Program-made: the position numbers and the translations under genes | In this document: positions 22,511 through 35,000 of the stretch, in pieces | How positions within the stretch are numbered: the first letter of the stretch is position 1 | Layout: each line of letters starts with the position of its first letter | The notes under the pieces: generated by a model | The model's input: the letters and a program-made list of their open reading frames with translations, nothing else | Databases searched by the model: none | What the model was told of the DNA's origin: nothing | From: Icerya purchasi | Taxonomy: Eukaryota > Arthropoda > Insecta > Hemiptera > Monophlebidae | DNA length: 64,000 nucleotides | Direction: 5' to 3' | NCBI GenBank assembly: GCA_039619475.1 | Contig: CM077116.1 | Coordinates: 174,993,863 to 175,057,862, forward strand

Positions 22511-25500
22511 GCATCCATGACTTGACCGCTTCTTATTAATTATACAATCGAATCACTCTTTTCTAATTGTTTCCGGCTCGAGAAATTTAAAAAAAGGAGA
22601 AAAGAATAAGGAGAATAATCAATATAACAGAAACGTAAAAAAACCGTCTGAAAGGAAATGACTGTTTTATGTTTCCTACCGTCTTCTTTTTGAGTGTTGC
22701 ACCGAATGTTTTTTTTTTTTTTTTTTGAAAGTTGTTTTGTTCTATCCAAGCTGGAAAGCGAACTCTTTTAATCAAGTCTTATTTAAATAATGAAAAATCG
22801 AAAATGAAGGGAATGTATTTCCCTGAAACAACATCGAGCTATTCTCGCCGCATTTGTTGACCGTATAAAAACCGGGGCAGTAATATAACTCTGACGACGA
22901 AGATTTAGCAGAAGCCCCACAGCTGCTACATCAAAAGCTGATATTACTTCATCGAATACTGTAAGAAGTGTAAGAATGCACTGACTACAGCGAGATGGTG
23001 GGGTCCAAAAGTTAGAGAAAATCAAGTGGCACTCACGATTAAGAGAACAAGTACAGTGTTGTGATGATGTGTGACAATGTAATGTGACACAATAATGTAT
23101 TAAATGTACTCTTTAATCCGAAAAATAACAATAATAAGCTCGGTGTAAAAACGACGGAAATTAAATTGTTTTTTCGTTTATCCCCGTCATTAATACCCGG
23201 CGAGAATTTTAAGAACTGACAGTATAAGCCCACAATGCTGATTTAGTCCGGAAATTATTAATAATCCGGTAAAATCGCGAAAACAATTAGTGTAGTTCTA
23301 TCGGAATGCGCCGTGCGAGTACAGTGAATCTGCGCGCGGCGGACAGCGACCGCGTGGTTACTGCGATTGTTAATACATTTTAATTAATTCTAATAGATGT
23401 ATCTTTCGTTATACAGGTGAAACGAAGACGAAAAAAGGTTAACACTCTGTCGCATTATTTTTCCACATTTACATTCCCCCACCTGTGTATATCTCATGCG
23501 GCACTGCTAGAACACGGGTCGTGTCTGATTACGCTGGTAGTACAGCAAGGGTCAGTCGAGCGCGAAGGACAGTCCGGACGGTTCGGTTCCAACACGGACT
23601 TACACACGTTTAACGAAACAGGAATTAAACGTAATCTCTCCTCCAGTGCGTAATAATGTACACGGACGAAAATAATTACTACTATTACCATCGTCGTTGT
23701 CCGGCTCGCCTTTTATTATTTCCTCCCGTTTATCTCGGACACTGTTCGACTACCGCCATTTTTGGTAGTAACAGCAACCTGAAACTACGCGATAATGAAA
23801 TTAAAAAATGATAATGCTGAAAAACATAAAAACCCGGGGAGCAGTACGCTAAAAGACAGACGAACTCTGTTCAAACGCGAAACTGTTAATCCCAGCCGAT
23901 TACAGCTGATTCCGGGAAGAGTCCCCCCACAAAGCACCCCCCACCCCCCCAGTCGCTGATTATTCTCTCGCCCCCCAATTAATAAACTATTGCAGTGCTC
24001 GAATGTCCGCTAAAAATCTCGTTTCTTGTATTCTTGAATAACGGACGTTCGGACCTAAAGCTGTGACACAATATCGAAATTTAAATGCAGGGTGTAAAGA
24101 TTAGAGAACCGGATCGTACCGGGTTTTCACTCGTTTCTGTAGAAATACGCACCGCGGTCAGTTGCTACGGTATTAGGATATTAAATCGACCTGCGGGGGG
24201 ATTCCCGTTGTACGTCGTCTCGATCTAAAAAAAAATCCTACATTAACTAAGTTTGTCGGGAAAGATGTTGCGGTTGACAATTAAAAAAAAAAAAAAAAAA
24301 GAGTCTCGCTAGATCATCTGGATAGCGCGGCAGTCTACTTAGTAGTTGCGATGCTAAAAATCTGGGGAAGTAACGGTACCAGAAAGAAAAACTGGGGTTT
24401 TCTCGATCCATTAGATGCTCTTGAGAGTACATTATGGACAGCTTAATTCCCTTTATCAAGGGAAGATGTATAAGACTTACTTTAACAGGTCATATCCGGG
24501 AGAAATATAATTGAATTCTCGTTGACCTATGCAACGCAAGATGATACCGTTTAGCGTGGAATTTTTGACGAAGGAGACGCATATTTCTCAAGTAATATGA
24601 CTGAAATTTCACACGGCGCCAGTATGTTAAACCGAGGATCTTGGTTAAGCAAAGTTTTCAGTTAATACATCGATATTTTTAAGAAGTGATAAATATTTTT
24701 TTAAATAAAACTAGTTCACTAACTCGATATTCCTATAGTTTGGCTTTAATGTGTTTTTTTTTTTTTTTTGAAATTCACACCTTCAGCCACTTTAACATAT
24801 ATGTACATCAATAATACGTATCACTTTGTCATTAATTTGATAATACGAATTAGAAAAAATATTATATACACGCGAATGCAGATCGCAACTTACTAATCCA
24901 CTTTTTGGCGTAAAATTTTAAATACGAATTTGTCCGCTTATAAAGTCGATCATCGTTACCCGGCATTTTAATTTTTCATCGTCTTTGATCTTTTTCGCTT
25001 ATTATCGATTAAAATTTTTCGCTTATTTCTATTTTCTGCGCATTTTTCTTTTTTTTGTTTAACATTTGTTTCTTATAATTCATTCCTGTTCAAAAAAATA
25101 TTTGTATGTACATATACATATATGTATTATTATATTTCAAAGTCAACGTGATGTAGATCTGTTTTTCTAGCTCGCAGATCGAATACAGTTTAATGTTTGT
25201 TCACTCTCTTAAAATAAAAAGTGGTCAGTAACTTTCCTTCAGATATTCAGATTAATACATTTGTCGTTAAATTGTTTTTCTTTCTTTCTTTCTTTTTGTT
25301 TTTTTTTTTTTTTTTCGTCCAATGGTGGAATGATAATTCCGACAAATCCATTTTATTCGACGTTTATGTTGATAATTCTCATATTACTCTTTCGCTACTT
25401 TTTCCGAAAAACACGCGTTTTTGTTAGTATATTATCGGAATAACCGACTCGATTAAAATTTCGATTATTCTTTACACCACGAATTAACATCCGATAAAAC

Positions 25501-26205
25501 AATTATTATCGGACAACTCGTAGAATAAAAAACAAACAATTACCGAAGCTGAGATTTTTCCACGGTAAATTTTAACTGGTCAATCTGCTTAATTTTCATA
25601 TTCAACAGTCGCCTTTGTCGTAACACATAGTACTAATTAGGCATAGTCAACCCTTCCTGAAATACCTTTCCGCTAATGCTCCCTTATCCGTTATTTTTAA
25701 TATGATAAAGCTCTCTCTCTCCAATTATACCTCGTTGACCTAAAAATGACGATGAATTTAACGTCGGAATATCCACTAATCGAATCATTAGCGATCAGTA
25801 CGGAAACGAAATATATATTTCGGATATTCAAAATTAATATGCAAGTTTTAGAACATATGCACAATCTTCGAACGAGAACATCACCGGTGTTATATTCCCG
25901 AAGCACCATCGCCACTACGGAAATACAGTGTATTTAGAATATTCATTATCACCGATATGCGAACTATTCGTAAAAATAAATACTGAGAAGAATTGGGGAG
26001 AAGATCTGTGTCTGATTATGAATACTAAACAAAATTAACGAAATTCCCTTTTTCCAGTACTTTGCCGAAACTCATATTCATTTTCGGCCAAAGAATGAAA
26101 ATAATCGGAATGCCATAAGGGGAGATGAAAAATTAATACAAATCAATGAATAAGAAAATGCTTCCAAAAATGGAATCTCTCCATTCCTGAACCAAAATAG
26201 GCTTA
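22511..26205. other. Gene-free stretch with a GC-richer core
   Basis: It contains poly-T near 22710-22726, a GC-rich patch at about 23300-23360, C-tracts at 23923-23976, poly-A near 24283-24300 and poly-T near 24755-24768 and 25301-25315. Open frames (for example 22783-23025 minus and 23417-23653 plus) have no recognised domain. No RNA genes or long inverted repeats seen. Confidence 0.4.
23923..23976 (-). other. Candidate G-quadruplex (minus strand)
   Basis: Four C-tracts on the plus strand at 23923-23928, 23937-23942, 23944-23950 and 23971-23976, so four G-tracts of 6-7 on the minus strand. One loop is about 20 bases, longer than the canonical limit, which lowers confidence. Confidence 0.4.
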
Positions 26206-26206
26206 C

Positions 26207-26262
<56 letters not shown>
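26207..26262. repeat. (ATT)n microsatellite
   Basis: About 18 uninterrupted ATT units, the longest trinucleotide array in the window. Confidence 0.95.
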
Positions 26263-26263
<1 letters not shown>

Positions 26264-26573
26264 GGCATAACATAACAAATTTTTAAATCGCTCGTAAACC
26301 GACCAGTAAAATAAATTTTTGGTTTTTGAGAAAGAATAAGAAATAAACTACGCGTAGACTGTGGTTTGAAAAAAAAAAAAAGTGATGCGAACTGTTTTCA
26401 AGCTCAGAAGCCTTTGGCACGGTTAGCTATAGTCGAGGAGGAGAAAGAGTCTGAAAGAAAAATCGGGGCTACAAAAAAAAATTTCTCGGAGAAACAAGTC
26501 GTAAACAATATGCGGAAAAGCTAAAAGTCGCAGCGTGATAGTCGAGAAATTAGAAATAGCCGATATAAAATTG

Positions 26574-26815
26574 TTGTTTTTTGTTTTTGTTTTTGCTTTT
26601 TTTGGAATGTCGGCTAAGGACGTTTACCCAATCCAAACGTACGACAGCATTAATGATTATATCGGAAAAATATTAGAAATGGAGCATACGAATGACGCTA
26701 ACAAAGGAATAACCGAAGGAAAAGGAAAAGAAAGAATGCTGGGAGCGCTGTAAGGCTAGGAAGGCCAAGACGCAAAAAAATATAAAAGTGTTAGAGAACA
26801 GATGGAAACTGTAAA
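26574..26815 (-). mobile_element. 3' end of pyrimidine-rich LINE family A, minus strand
   Basis: A T-rich tract on the plus strand (26574-26602) marks the poly-A side. Reading the minus strand, one frame gives HSFFSFPFPSVIPLLASF and, further on, SLADIPKKAK just before the tail. These line up with YIILSFPSTCIIPPIATF from the copy at 5.4 kb and with YILALPSPSVVLVF from the copy at 30.1 kb. It is extremely 5'-truncated, with stops within the frame. Confidence 0.5.
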
Positions 26816-28060
26816 AGTATAAAATATCACGTTGTCCAACACGTTTTATTTTTCTCTATTCCGCTAATTTCTTTAGAATCTTTTCTGTATTCAATTTTTT
26901 AACACACACTTTACCCGCCCGATATTTTCTAAATCGTGCAATAAGCCGATAAAATTAATGATACGAATATATATTTTACGCAATTTTATTCTTAATTCGG
27001 GAAGGAATGTTCTTTTTTCCCCATTATCTACAATTCTCATAAATATCCCCACGGTGTTTGATTAATTTACGGTTAGGATAGTTCAGAGAACGTGTAATTT
27101 TAGATCACTTTTAAATGAAAGTTGATGTATGATTCAGTTTAATTTTAAAAAACTCGTAATTTCTGCCTAACGGCATAATTAAACGGAAATTACATATTTC
27201 ACTGAATTTATTTTCCCATTTAAACTTCCGAACATCGCAATTTAAACATACTTCTGGCCTCGTAGACCTGCCTTTTCCATCCGAGGCACTGCATTGCCAA
27301 TACGAGCAGCAATAGTGACGTTCACCTTCCCCACAAGTTAACCCGCGAATCTAATTAAGCGTACCGAGCATCCGAAGCAAGTCAATTAAAAGCACTTTAA
27401 TTTCCGACCATATCGGGGAATTTTCTTTAGAGCTCACTCTTTCGAAAATATATGTATGTTATCAAAATTGTTACCTATCGCTCGATGTGCTATTGTACAC
27501 GATAATCGACAGTTTCCGAACCGAAATCTATCGATTTCTTTAGTCAATCGTACACGATAAGAAAATCAAGTGATCTTACGGAAAAGTCCAACGCGTACGG
27601 GTCTAGAAAATAAAAAACAATTAGTGGCAACCGGAAAAAACCGAGACTTCCCGAAGTGAAAATGAACCGCCTTCGCGTGTGACTGCCGAAGTAGAAGAGC
27701 CGTTCTTGGAACGGATTTTAATTCGACGTTCACGAGTCGAGGGCCACAAGCAGTTGTCCTTCTGTCTCTAATGGATGCCTCCTTTTTCGTCCTTTGCTCG
27801 TCGTCTTACGCTAAATTATTCATTTAATGAGCTAAAAAAGTAAAAGGTAATTCAGTAATGCAGCTTGGTGCGCTAGAGTGGAACGACGATATGCCGCTTT
27901 ACTTCGTAGAACACGATTTAATTATTTTCATTTTACTTACATTTTTTTTCTGCGTTCCGTGAGTTATTGAGGCTAGAATATTCTTCCATTATTCAGGAAT
28001 TCAAGGATCAACAGGAACTGAGCCAGAAAAATTACTTTTATAAAGCAAATGCGCATTTAC
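26816..28060. other. Gene-free; conserved-looking patch at 27240-27430
   Basis: 27240-27430 and 27640-27790 are balanced in composition and non-repetitive, with GTGACGTTCAC and AATTAAAAGCACTTTAATT. A direct repeat GTACACGATAA occurs near 27495 and 27549. No ORF with known motifs. Confidence 0.4.
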
Positions 28061-28065
28061 AAAGT

Positions 28066-28260
28066 TTTCCTTTTTTCCCCTTTTTAATGGGTTCGTCAAC
28101 ATGGACATTGGCCCGAGAATAGAGAAAAGAGGAGAAGGAGACTCAGATCTTTACACAGCTGACAAAAAAGAATCAAAAACTTGAAAAATACAGGGAAACG
28201 GAAGGAAGAGAATGAACGAAGCACCATAAAAGGAGTGGGAATAAGAGAGGAAATTTTAAA
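28066..28260 (-). mobile_element. 3' end of LINE family A, minus strand
   Basis: It shares with 30417-30605, in the same order, CTCAGATCTTTACAC, GACAAAAAAGAATCA and AGAGAATGAACGAAGCAC. The plus-strand T-rich start (28068-28098) is the poly-A side of a minus-strand insertion, and CCATGTTGACGAACCC on the minus strand resembles the tail junction of the other copies. Confidence 0.55.
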
Positions 28261-29555
28261 AAAGTTTGTTCAGTTAAAAGTGACGAACATCAAACATTAT
28301 GTGATCGAATAAAGTGGCTGTTAAAGAGGCGTAATAGACGATAAGGAGAGAAGGCACGAGAGAAAAAGTGAAACGCGATGAAGGGAGCAAACTGTGCCCA
28401 AAACGCAAGCGACAAATCGCAGAGAGATTCGAACGACACACGGAACGAAAGTCAAGAAACTGGGCAGGGCGGAGTGAGGAAGAGAAGGTTAAATAGACAA
28501 GAAGGAGAAATCTGGGTTGAGAATAATGAGCAGCTGTAGATAGAAGGGTAATACTGGACGATTTTCAATCGCTCGATAATCAAACCATGATTATAAGAAA
28601 TTACTCTAAAACATGTCGCTTTAATTTTTTTATATTTCCACTTCTGTTTTAGCATGGAACAACATGCTTTAGCAGAGACCTAACCAGCGGAAAACGTCAG
28701 AAGAAATGCGATTACGTAGAAGTATTGAAAAATGGGATTTTGATGAAATGTACGAACTAAAAAAAAAACGAAAACTTTTAATGAATGAAATCAAGCATTG
28801 AAATTACGGAAATCTATGGAGATGAAAGAAAGCATGGGGAAATTACGCGATCTTTCGAAAAAACAGTTTCCAACGGAAATTATCTTATCGGTTTAAAGTC
28901 TTATATATTTACATATGGTCCCTGATGATGTTCGTCTATCGATCTCAAGAAAAATCTGAAAATCGGCGATTGTTCACGGAAGAAACCTTTGGATTATATC
29001 TGAAAACGAATCCAGCTCTAACAACTACTCGTGAGAGGGGCGTGTACAAAATTGATTCTAAAAATTACATAAGATACTTCACCGCTATATCATAAACCCA
29101 TATTGTCCATTATTTCGAAGGATCACGTGACACAAGAATAAAAAAAAACATTATTATTGTCTTTCAAATTCAAAGCGTTTATTATCGCATCTTCGATTTT
29201 AAAATATCATACAGAAACGGTTGAAAGTATCACAGATGATATTAACAGACAGCAAACGGCTAATGTTCCATGTTTTTTTGAATTTTAACCGTAGGCTCTA
29301 AACAGTAAGCATTGGGGGGCTTAAAAGAGAAAGGTTTTTTTTTTTTTTTTGTGTAGGTTTATTTTACCAATACAAAAATAAACTGTATTTTTATTCCGAT
29401 TTCAAAAAGAAGGAGGTAATATGTTCGGCGCGTAAGCTTTTTTTTTTCATGTTTAGTAGCGTATAACTTGTACACACGTAGATTGATTTTAACGGTTCTT
29501 CCATTCCAAAAAAACAGTCAATAGTGATATCACGCGAGTAACAATGAATATATTC
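28261..29555. other. No recognised feature
   Basis: Purine-rich at 28261-28500, possibly an extension of the LINE-derived repeat, then unique A+T-rich DNA with a poly-T run near 29335-29350. Confidence 0.4.
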
Positions 29556-29559
29556 GGTA

Positions 29560-30030
29560 GCTATTAAAATAAACGTTAAAAAATCGGGTCTCCTTAAGGA
29601 AAGTTTTTAATAGCATAGCAAAAACGCCTTTGTGGCACTTATTATCGATAATAGTAAGCGTGGGAACGTAAAATAGAATAACTTTTAAAATACGAACAGG
29701 CAATTAAAATATTATCAATTTTAATCACGGATAAATACAGAGAGATTCGAATAAAGTTAAAACCGGCATAGCGCCATTTCTCATCATTAGCGGAAACATT
29801 CCTAAATTACCTTGTATAACCGACATGGAATGATATTGATAACCTATTCGTTACTCTAGGTACCAGTCAGTAGTGTGGTTCCATAATGTATCGCTGTAAA
29901 TTAAACGTTGATATAGTCATTGAAATAAACGTCAAGGAAAAAAAAAGAAATCTCCTTAGACATGCACCTACTTTACATAATATTTGCCAGATAGAAATTA
30001 GCGGGAAAAAAAATTAAATTCTCATTAGAA
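29560..30030 (-). repeat. Dispersed repeat, inverted copy of 8.39-8.84 kb
   Basis: The reverse complement aligns with 8390-8835 over about 450 bp with moderate divergence and small indels; the blocks are named in the partner entry. It stops about 15 bp before the poly-A side of the LINE tail at 30046, so that LINE inserted at or near its edge. Confidence 0.7.
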
Positions 30031-30045
30031 TATACAGGGAAAATA

Positions 30046-30262
30046 TTTTTTTTTTTTTTTTTCTTTGGGCTCGTCAATACAGGACATTTATCCAACACAA
30101 AGGACTAACAAATAATGAAACGTAGGGATTCGAAAGTTATATCAGGAAGCGATTAGAAACAGAAGAAATGAAGGTAGCCAAAATACAAGAACAACAGAAG
30201 GAGAAGGAAGAGCAAGAATGTAGTGGGCACAGTAAAGGGTCGGGAGGCCAAGGCCAAGCAAA
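30046..30262 (-). mobile_element. 3' end of LINE family A, minus strand
   Basis: T run at 30046-30061 (poly-A side). The minus strand reads HYILALPSPSVVLVFW, alignable with the C-terminus of the copy at 5.4 kb, and the junction GTATTGACGAGCCCAAAG followed by A residues resembles the other tails. Confidence 0.55.
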
Positions 30263-30416
30263 TTAATATGAACAACATCTAAAATTTTAAAATTAAAGGG
30301 GTGATAAACGAGAGGGGTGTAAAATATTTTTCCCACTGAAGATTTGAATAAAAAGAGACAAACGCGATTTACAATACTGACCGGAATTCGAAGACCCTTT
30401 AACAAATCTCTTATAT

Positions 30417-30605
30417 TTTTTTTCTTTTTTTTTTTTTTGGATTTGTCTATAAGTAAATTGGCTTGAGAACAAAAGAAAAAGGACGTGAGTAACACTCAGA
30501 TCTTTACACGATCAGAGATAGCCGACAAAAAAGAATCACGAGCTTGGAAAAACAGAAGGAGAAAGAAGGGAGAGAATGAACGAAGCACTGTATGGAGTGG
30601 AGATC
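30417..30605 (-). mobile_element. 3' end of LINE family A, minus strand
   Basis: T run at 30417-30438, then a body clearly homologous to 28098-28250. It lies about 150 bp from the previous copy in the same orientation, so either two insertions or a local duplication. Confidence 0.55.
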
Positions 30606-30609
30606 TCTT

Positions 30610-31725
30610 ATATTTAAAGAGTAACATCATTTTAGGCTCTCCGTGTATTATCACCCCCTAAAAAGAAATTAACACCAAAATGAAATTTTTTTTTTTTTTT
30701 TTAAAAAAAAAAGAAGGATCTTAAAGATTTACACTTTTAAGAATTTAATAAAAATATGAAAAAAAAAGTAAAAAACAATTGTATTCGATGAAACAAACTA
30801 CATTTTGCAGTTTCTTATTTTTTGTTTTATCGTTATTATTTCATTTTTATTTATTTATTTTTTTCCCCCGCTATTAATAATTACGAAAAATAATTATATA
30901 ATTGTAAATTTTGTAACGAATAAACAATGATAAGCGGGGCATCTGCAAAATGCCTTGTGCAACCGACAACTTATTTTTAATAAAAAAAGAAAAAAATTCC
31001 TTTTTTATGATATTATAATTATTTTTAAGTAAATTAATTTATTAAGAGTCTCGGTGGTAAACAAAATACTGCGATAATAATTAAAAATTGCGTTAATTAT
31101 GTTTCATTTTTAGGCAGAATGCTCTGTGCTTTTTGCACGTGATAATGCGATAACGTAAAAGAAAAAATCTGAATCTGTTAATTTTTAATGTTAACCGACG
31201 AAAAATTAAAAAATATTACTACTATTAACAGTAAATGCAAATTTAATCCGAATTAAAATCGGCACAGCGCGGGACTAAAAGTTGAATAATTCACGTGTTT
31301 GGAAATGGTTCTTTTCACGTTTGATTCCGTTATAGTTCAGAGCCTATATATAATAATACGCTGACGTAGATTATGTACGAATCGGAAAATTTATCCTTTC
31401 CGTCCTTTCCCGATTTCGACGCACCTATTTCCTAGAAATTATCCACTACCTGACTCCGCTTAAAGTCATTTTCGGTCATATTCACTAAGATAGTCAACAG
31501 AGTTAGTATAATGTGCAAAAAAGGAATTAATCTCTAAATTATCGAGTTTTTACAGTGTTCATATTAGTAAAATAATGACGGAAAAAAGTTAAATTATGTA
31601 AGTTCGAAAAGGTGAAAAAATTAATTTCTTGCGAGACCGTTTGGGGCTGTACATGATTTATATCGCTGTCGTGGAATTATGCGTAGTCAAGAATATTATT
31701 ATATAGTATATTTCAAAAGAATTAC
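30610..31725. other. A+T-rich, nothing recognised
   Basis: Homopolymers near 30688-30715; 31240-31500 is slightly better balanced. No protein motif or repeat shared with other parts of the window. Confidence 0.5.
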
Positions 31726-31731
31726 TGAAAT

Positions 31732-32032
31732 AATAAAATAACCAACTTCAATAACAAACAAAATACATATACGGGTAAAAATAATTGATAACAATAAACG
31801 AAATAAAAACCTTATTTAGGGAAGGTTTTCGTGTATAATCCATCATCAGCTAAAACTAAATCAAAACTCAAAACACAATTGCGTGTTGTGTTTTGAGTTT
31901 TGATTTAGTTTTAGCTGATGATGGGTTATACACGAAAACCTTCCCTAAATAAGGTTTTTATTTCATTTATTGTTATCAATTATTTTTACCCGTACATGTA
32001 TTTTGTTTGTTATTGAAGTTGGTTATTTTATA
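31732..32032. mobile_element. Near-perfect 300-bp palindrome, GGGCTATGCCCGAAAA family, copy 3
   Basis: The two arms of about 147 bp (31732-31878 and 31886-32032) are reverse complements with only about three or four differences, for example CATATACGGG against CATGTACGGG, and ATAATCC against ATAACCC. The centre is a few bases near 31882. The arm contains AGCTGATGATGGGTTATACA then CGAAAACC, the diverged core of the family found at 14.2, 19.4 and 49.6 kb. There is no ORF. Near identity of the arms implies a recent origin or arm-to-arm gene conversion. Confidence 0.9.
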
Positions 32033-35000
32033 ATACAGTTTATGACCAGCAGGTATGAGAATTCACCTACATAGAATTACCGAAAGCTTCGAATAAAGCT
32101 TCGAATAATCTCGGTCGCGATTGCTGAAATATTCCTAGCCTTAACTAATTTTTCCTTTTATACATTTAATTTTTTGAAAGCGGCTTAATGTTTTGTATTT
32201 TTTTCAAGAAGACGAAGAAGAAAAATCGCTACCGGCTATTTCGTATTTCCGCCACATATAGCGGATTTGCGTGTAATTAAAATCTCGGCATACGCAGCAT
32301 GCGAAAGGCACTGCTACAGTCGTGTATTGCAGTACGAAACAATTAATTGAAAAAAGGACCGTGTTTTATTCGTTTTTTCTTTTCTTTCCTATCTTTATTG
32401 TTCCGTCTTTCGCTGTTAATTACGCATGCAAAGTGCATCTCAGTCGATAAACCGCATCGCATTATGACTGACGTTAATTACGACTTATTTATTACGTTTA
32501 TTTTTTAAAGTCGATATTTCTTCTTGTTGGCACGAGATAAAGAGGAAACGGCCTAGAGGAAGATATCGGACCACCGATCATGTAAAGGCACTCTGACTGG
32601 ATACGGCGTGGTGCGTCGGGGGCATTTAACATCGGGATAAATTGAGAAAAATCGCGAAAGAAACATGACCTCGCTACGTCCCTACGTAGGACTACGGACT
32701 TGATTGATTTGGCGAACTACTTTTTGATACTTTAGGACACCGGGTCTACGTTTATAATCTGATCTCGCAGAAGTTGCTATTATACACACACTATCGTCTA
32801 TACGACTAAAAGACAAACTGCGCGAAGAGAGAAAATACATATTATACAAATATATGTTATTGCGAATTCGTTATGTAGTTAAACTGCGTTCTAGAAATCT
32901 GACACAGCAAACACATTAGCCAGAGTGTGTGTGTCTATATTATACAACTTAGGACACAGGCTGGGAATAATGTATTTCTTTCAGCCCGATAACGTAGGCA
33001 GATATTGCGTTCGCAAGTCGCGTTGCAAGGAATATATAATTTTAAAACTGGTTCGAACAGATTTCACTATTAAAAATCGTTTTAAGAATGATCGTTACAT
33101 AATACTTATGTACGTTAATTAAAGAACAATGACTGTTAGCGAAAAGTGCTGAGAACTTCTCGGTGAAGCAGCGTTACTCATGATTCTCGTGGTAGACGCA
33201 TGACAGATGGATTATATGTAACGATGTTAGCGCTCTTTCGAAATCTTCCAGAGAGGAATCTGTTAATTACGTTACGATATAGCGCGAATCGAGTTTGATA
33301 ACTCTACTGAGTATTCTTCCCCTAGTCGGTAATCTAAGTAAAATCCCCCTTGACATCGGTGGCTATGAAGTTATTAAAATTTAGTAAATTTTATTTTTGA
33401 AAAATTTCCAAATTCCTCGGAATATTATTGAAACGCCTTTTAGTACTGTCTGACAACAAATTTGGGATACTAGTTTTGCACGCGTCTTGATGTATGTGAA
33501 GTTTCTTAAAGACATTCTCGGAACCATCGGCGAATTTATTCTCATATTATCATGTAAGAGGACGAATATGTATTTCCGTGCGAGTAGGAACATCGATAGT
33601 GTCGGTGTATCTCACGGGGTGCTGCAACTATCTACTTTTCGTTTTATTTTTCGATTCATATTCAGCTGTGAGATTCTATTATGTCACAGGGTTTGGCGGA
33701 AGTAACGTCATGTTCGAGTGTTTATAGTTTTTGTGAGATCTGAAAAAATTATTGAACAATTATTTAAACGATAATCAGTTGTAGTAGTCAATTGACAGGA
33801 AATGTACGAAATTTTTTATCTTTTTGCGATAGAATGAAATCGTTAATAACTCGGGGTGTGATGTATAAGCGACGAATGCGGTGAACATTCTTTTTTGTTT
33901 CCCTAAAGACTCTCATCAGTTTACCTAAATCTGACAAATCCGTGTAGATGTTATCCGGAAGGATCATCAGGTTCGGAAATATGCCGAGATGGTAGCAGAT
34001 CGAGTTTTTTAATTCGTTCATTATAACCCGTAAAATTTGCAAGAACGGGTGAAACATTTGAAAATATAATTTTTCTCGAGTAGTTCTACAGATAACGAAA
34101 CCTCCCGGTAAGTGGACATCAATTGAATTGGCCAGTTCCTCGCTCTCTTTAGAAATACTATATTGTTATTTACTTTAGAGGCAGTTACGATCTTATCTGG
34201 TTCGCGCACTAAATCTTTTTGATAACTTTTCGCAGTTCTTATAAGTCCGCACTCTTCTTTGCAACGATCAAACCATGTTTTTTTTGGTTTTTTTTTTTTT
34301 TTTTTTTTTTGGGGGGGATCGCCAACCATGTTAAGGACACAGACTTTTTTTTTCTTTTTTTTCTTTTCGTACCAGTCGGGTAATATTATGCCAGATTTTA
34401 GAGAAATAAAAGTCGGAGGCGGGGTCGATTGCGGATGCCATTTTATCAGCGAGCAGCGGCTTTAAATCGCGGTTAAATGAGATAACGAAAAACTAAACTC
34501 TTACCCGCGCTTTAGGTAGACAGTTTGCAAACTGTCCAGTTGTACATTACGGCTGCTGATATGTACGAAATAGTGGTAACGATTGAGATTGTAAACGGAA
34601 AAACACTTTTAAACTCGTTTTTTTTTTTTTTTCTTCTCCCAGATGTAGCTGTTCAGATTTATAGATTTCGTATTATTGATAACGTTCAAATAAGAATTAT
34701 TAAGCTAACAACTCGGTATACATGTGTATATAGTACTGTTTGCGTTTATTAAAGTCGTGTGATTTCTCGGTGATGTGTTAAAAACTGTTCGTACGTGTAT
34801 GAATGGGCTGTCTAAAATCATCGGTTTTTCAGACAAAATGAACGAATTGCTACTATTATTGAAGTATAGTACACACATGATTTCTAATACTCACGAAACG
34901 ATATAAACACTTTACGAAATACAATAATGACATATTCGAAAAAATTAATGCTAACGCATTTCGAAGCAATAAAATCCGCATTCAAAAATCAAAATTCAGG

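Noticed and set aside
22783..23025. Minus-strand 80-residue frame with a balanced composition
   Set aside because: No motif could be recognised and no splice or neighbouring coding evidence was found.
23551..23588. Initiator TCAGTC with a downstream GGTTC resembling a DPE
   Set aside because: The DPE-like sequence is one base off the strict +28 to +32 spacing, and there is no supporting gene downstream.
34021..34329. Minus-strand frame with KTWFDRCKEECGLIRTAKSY, loosely like the LINE endonuclease-RT linker
   Set aside because: Only one loose motif, adjacent to a Lys stretch encoded by the T run, and no flanking RT or endonuclease motif.
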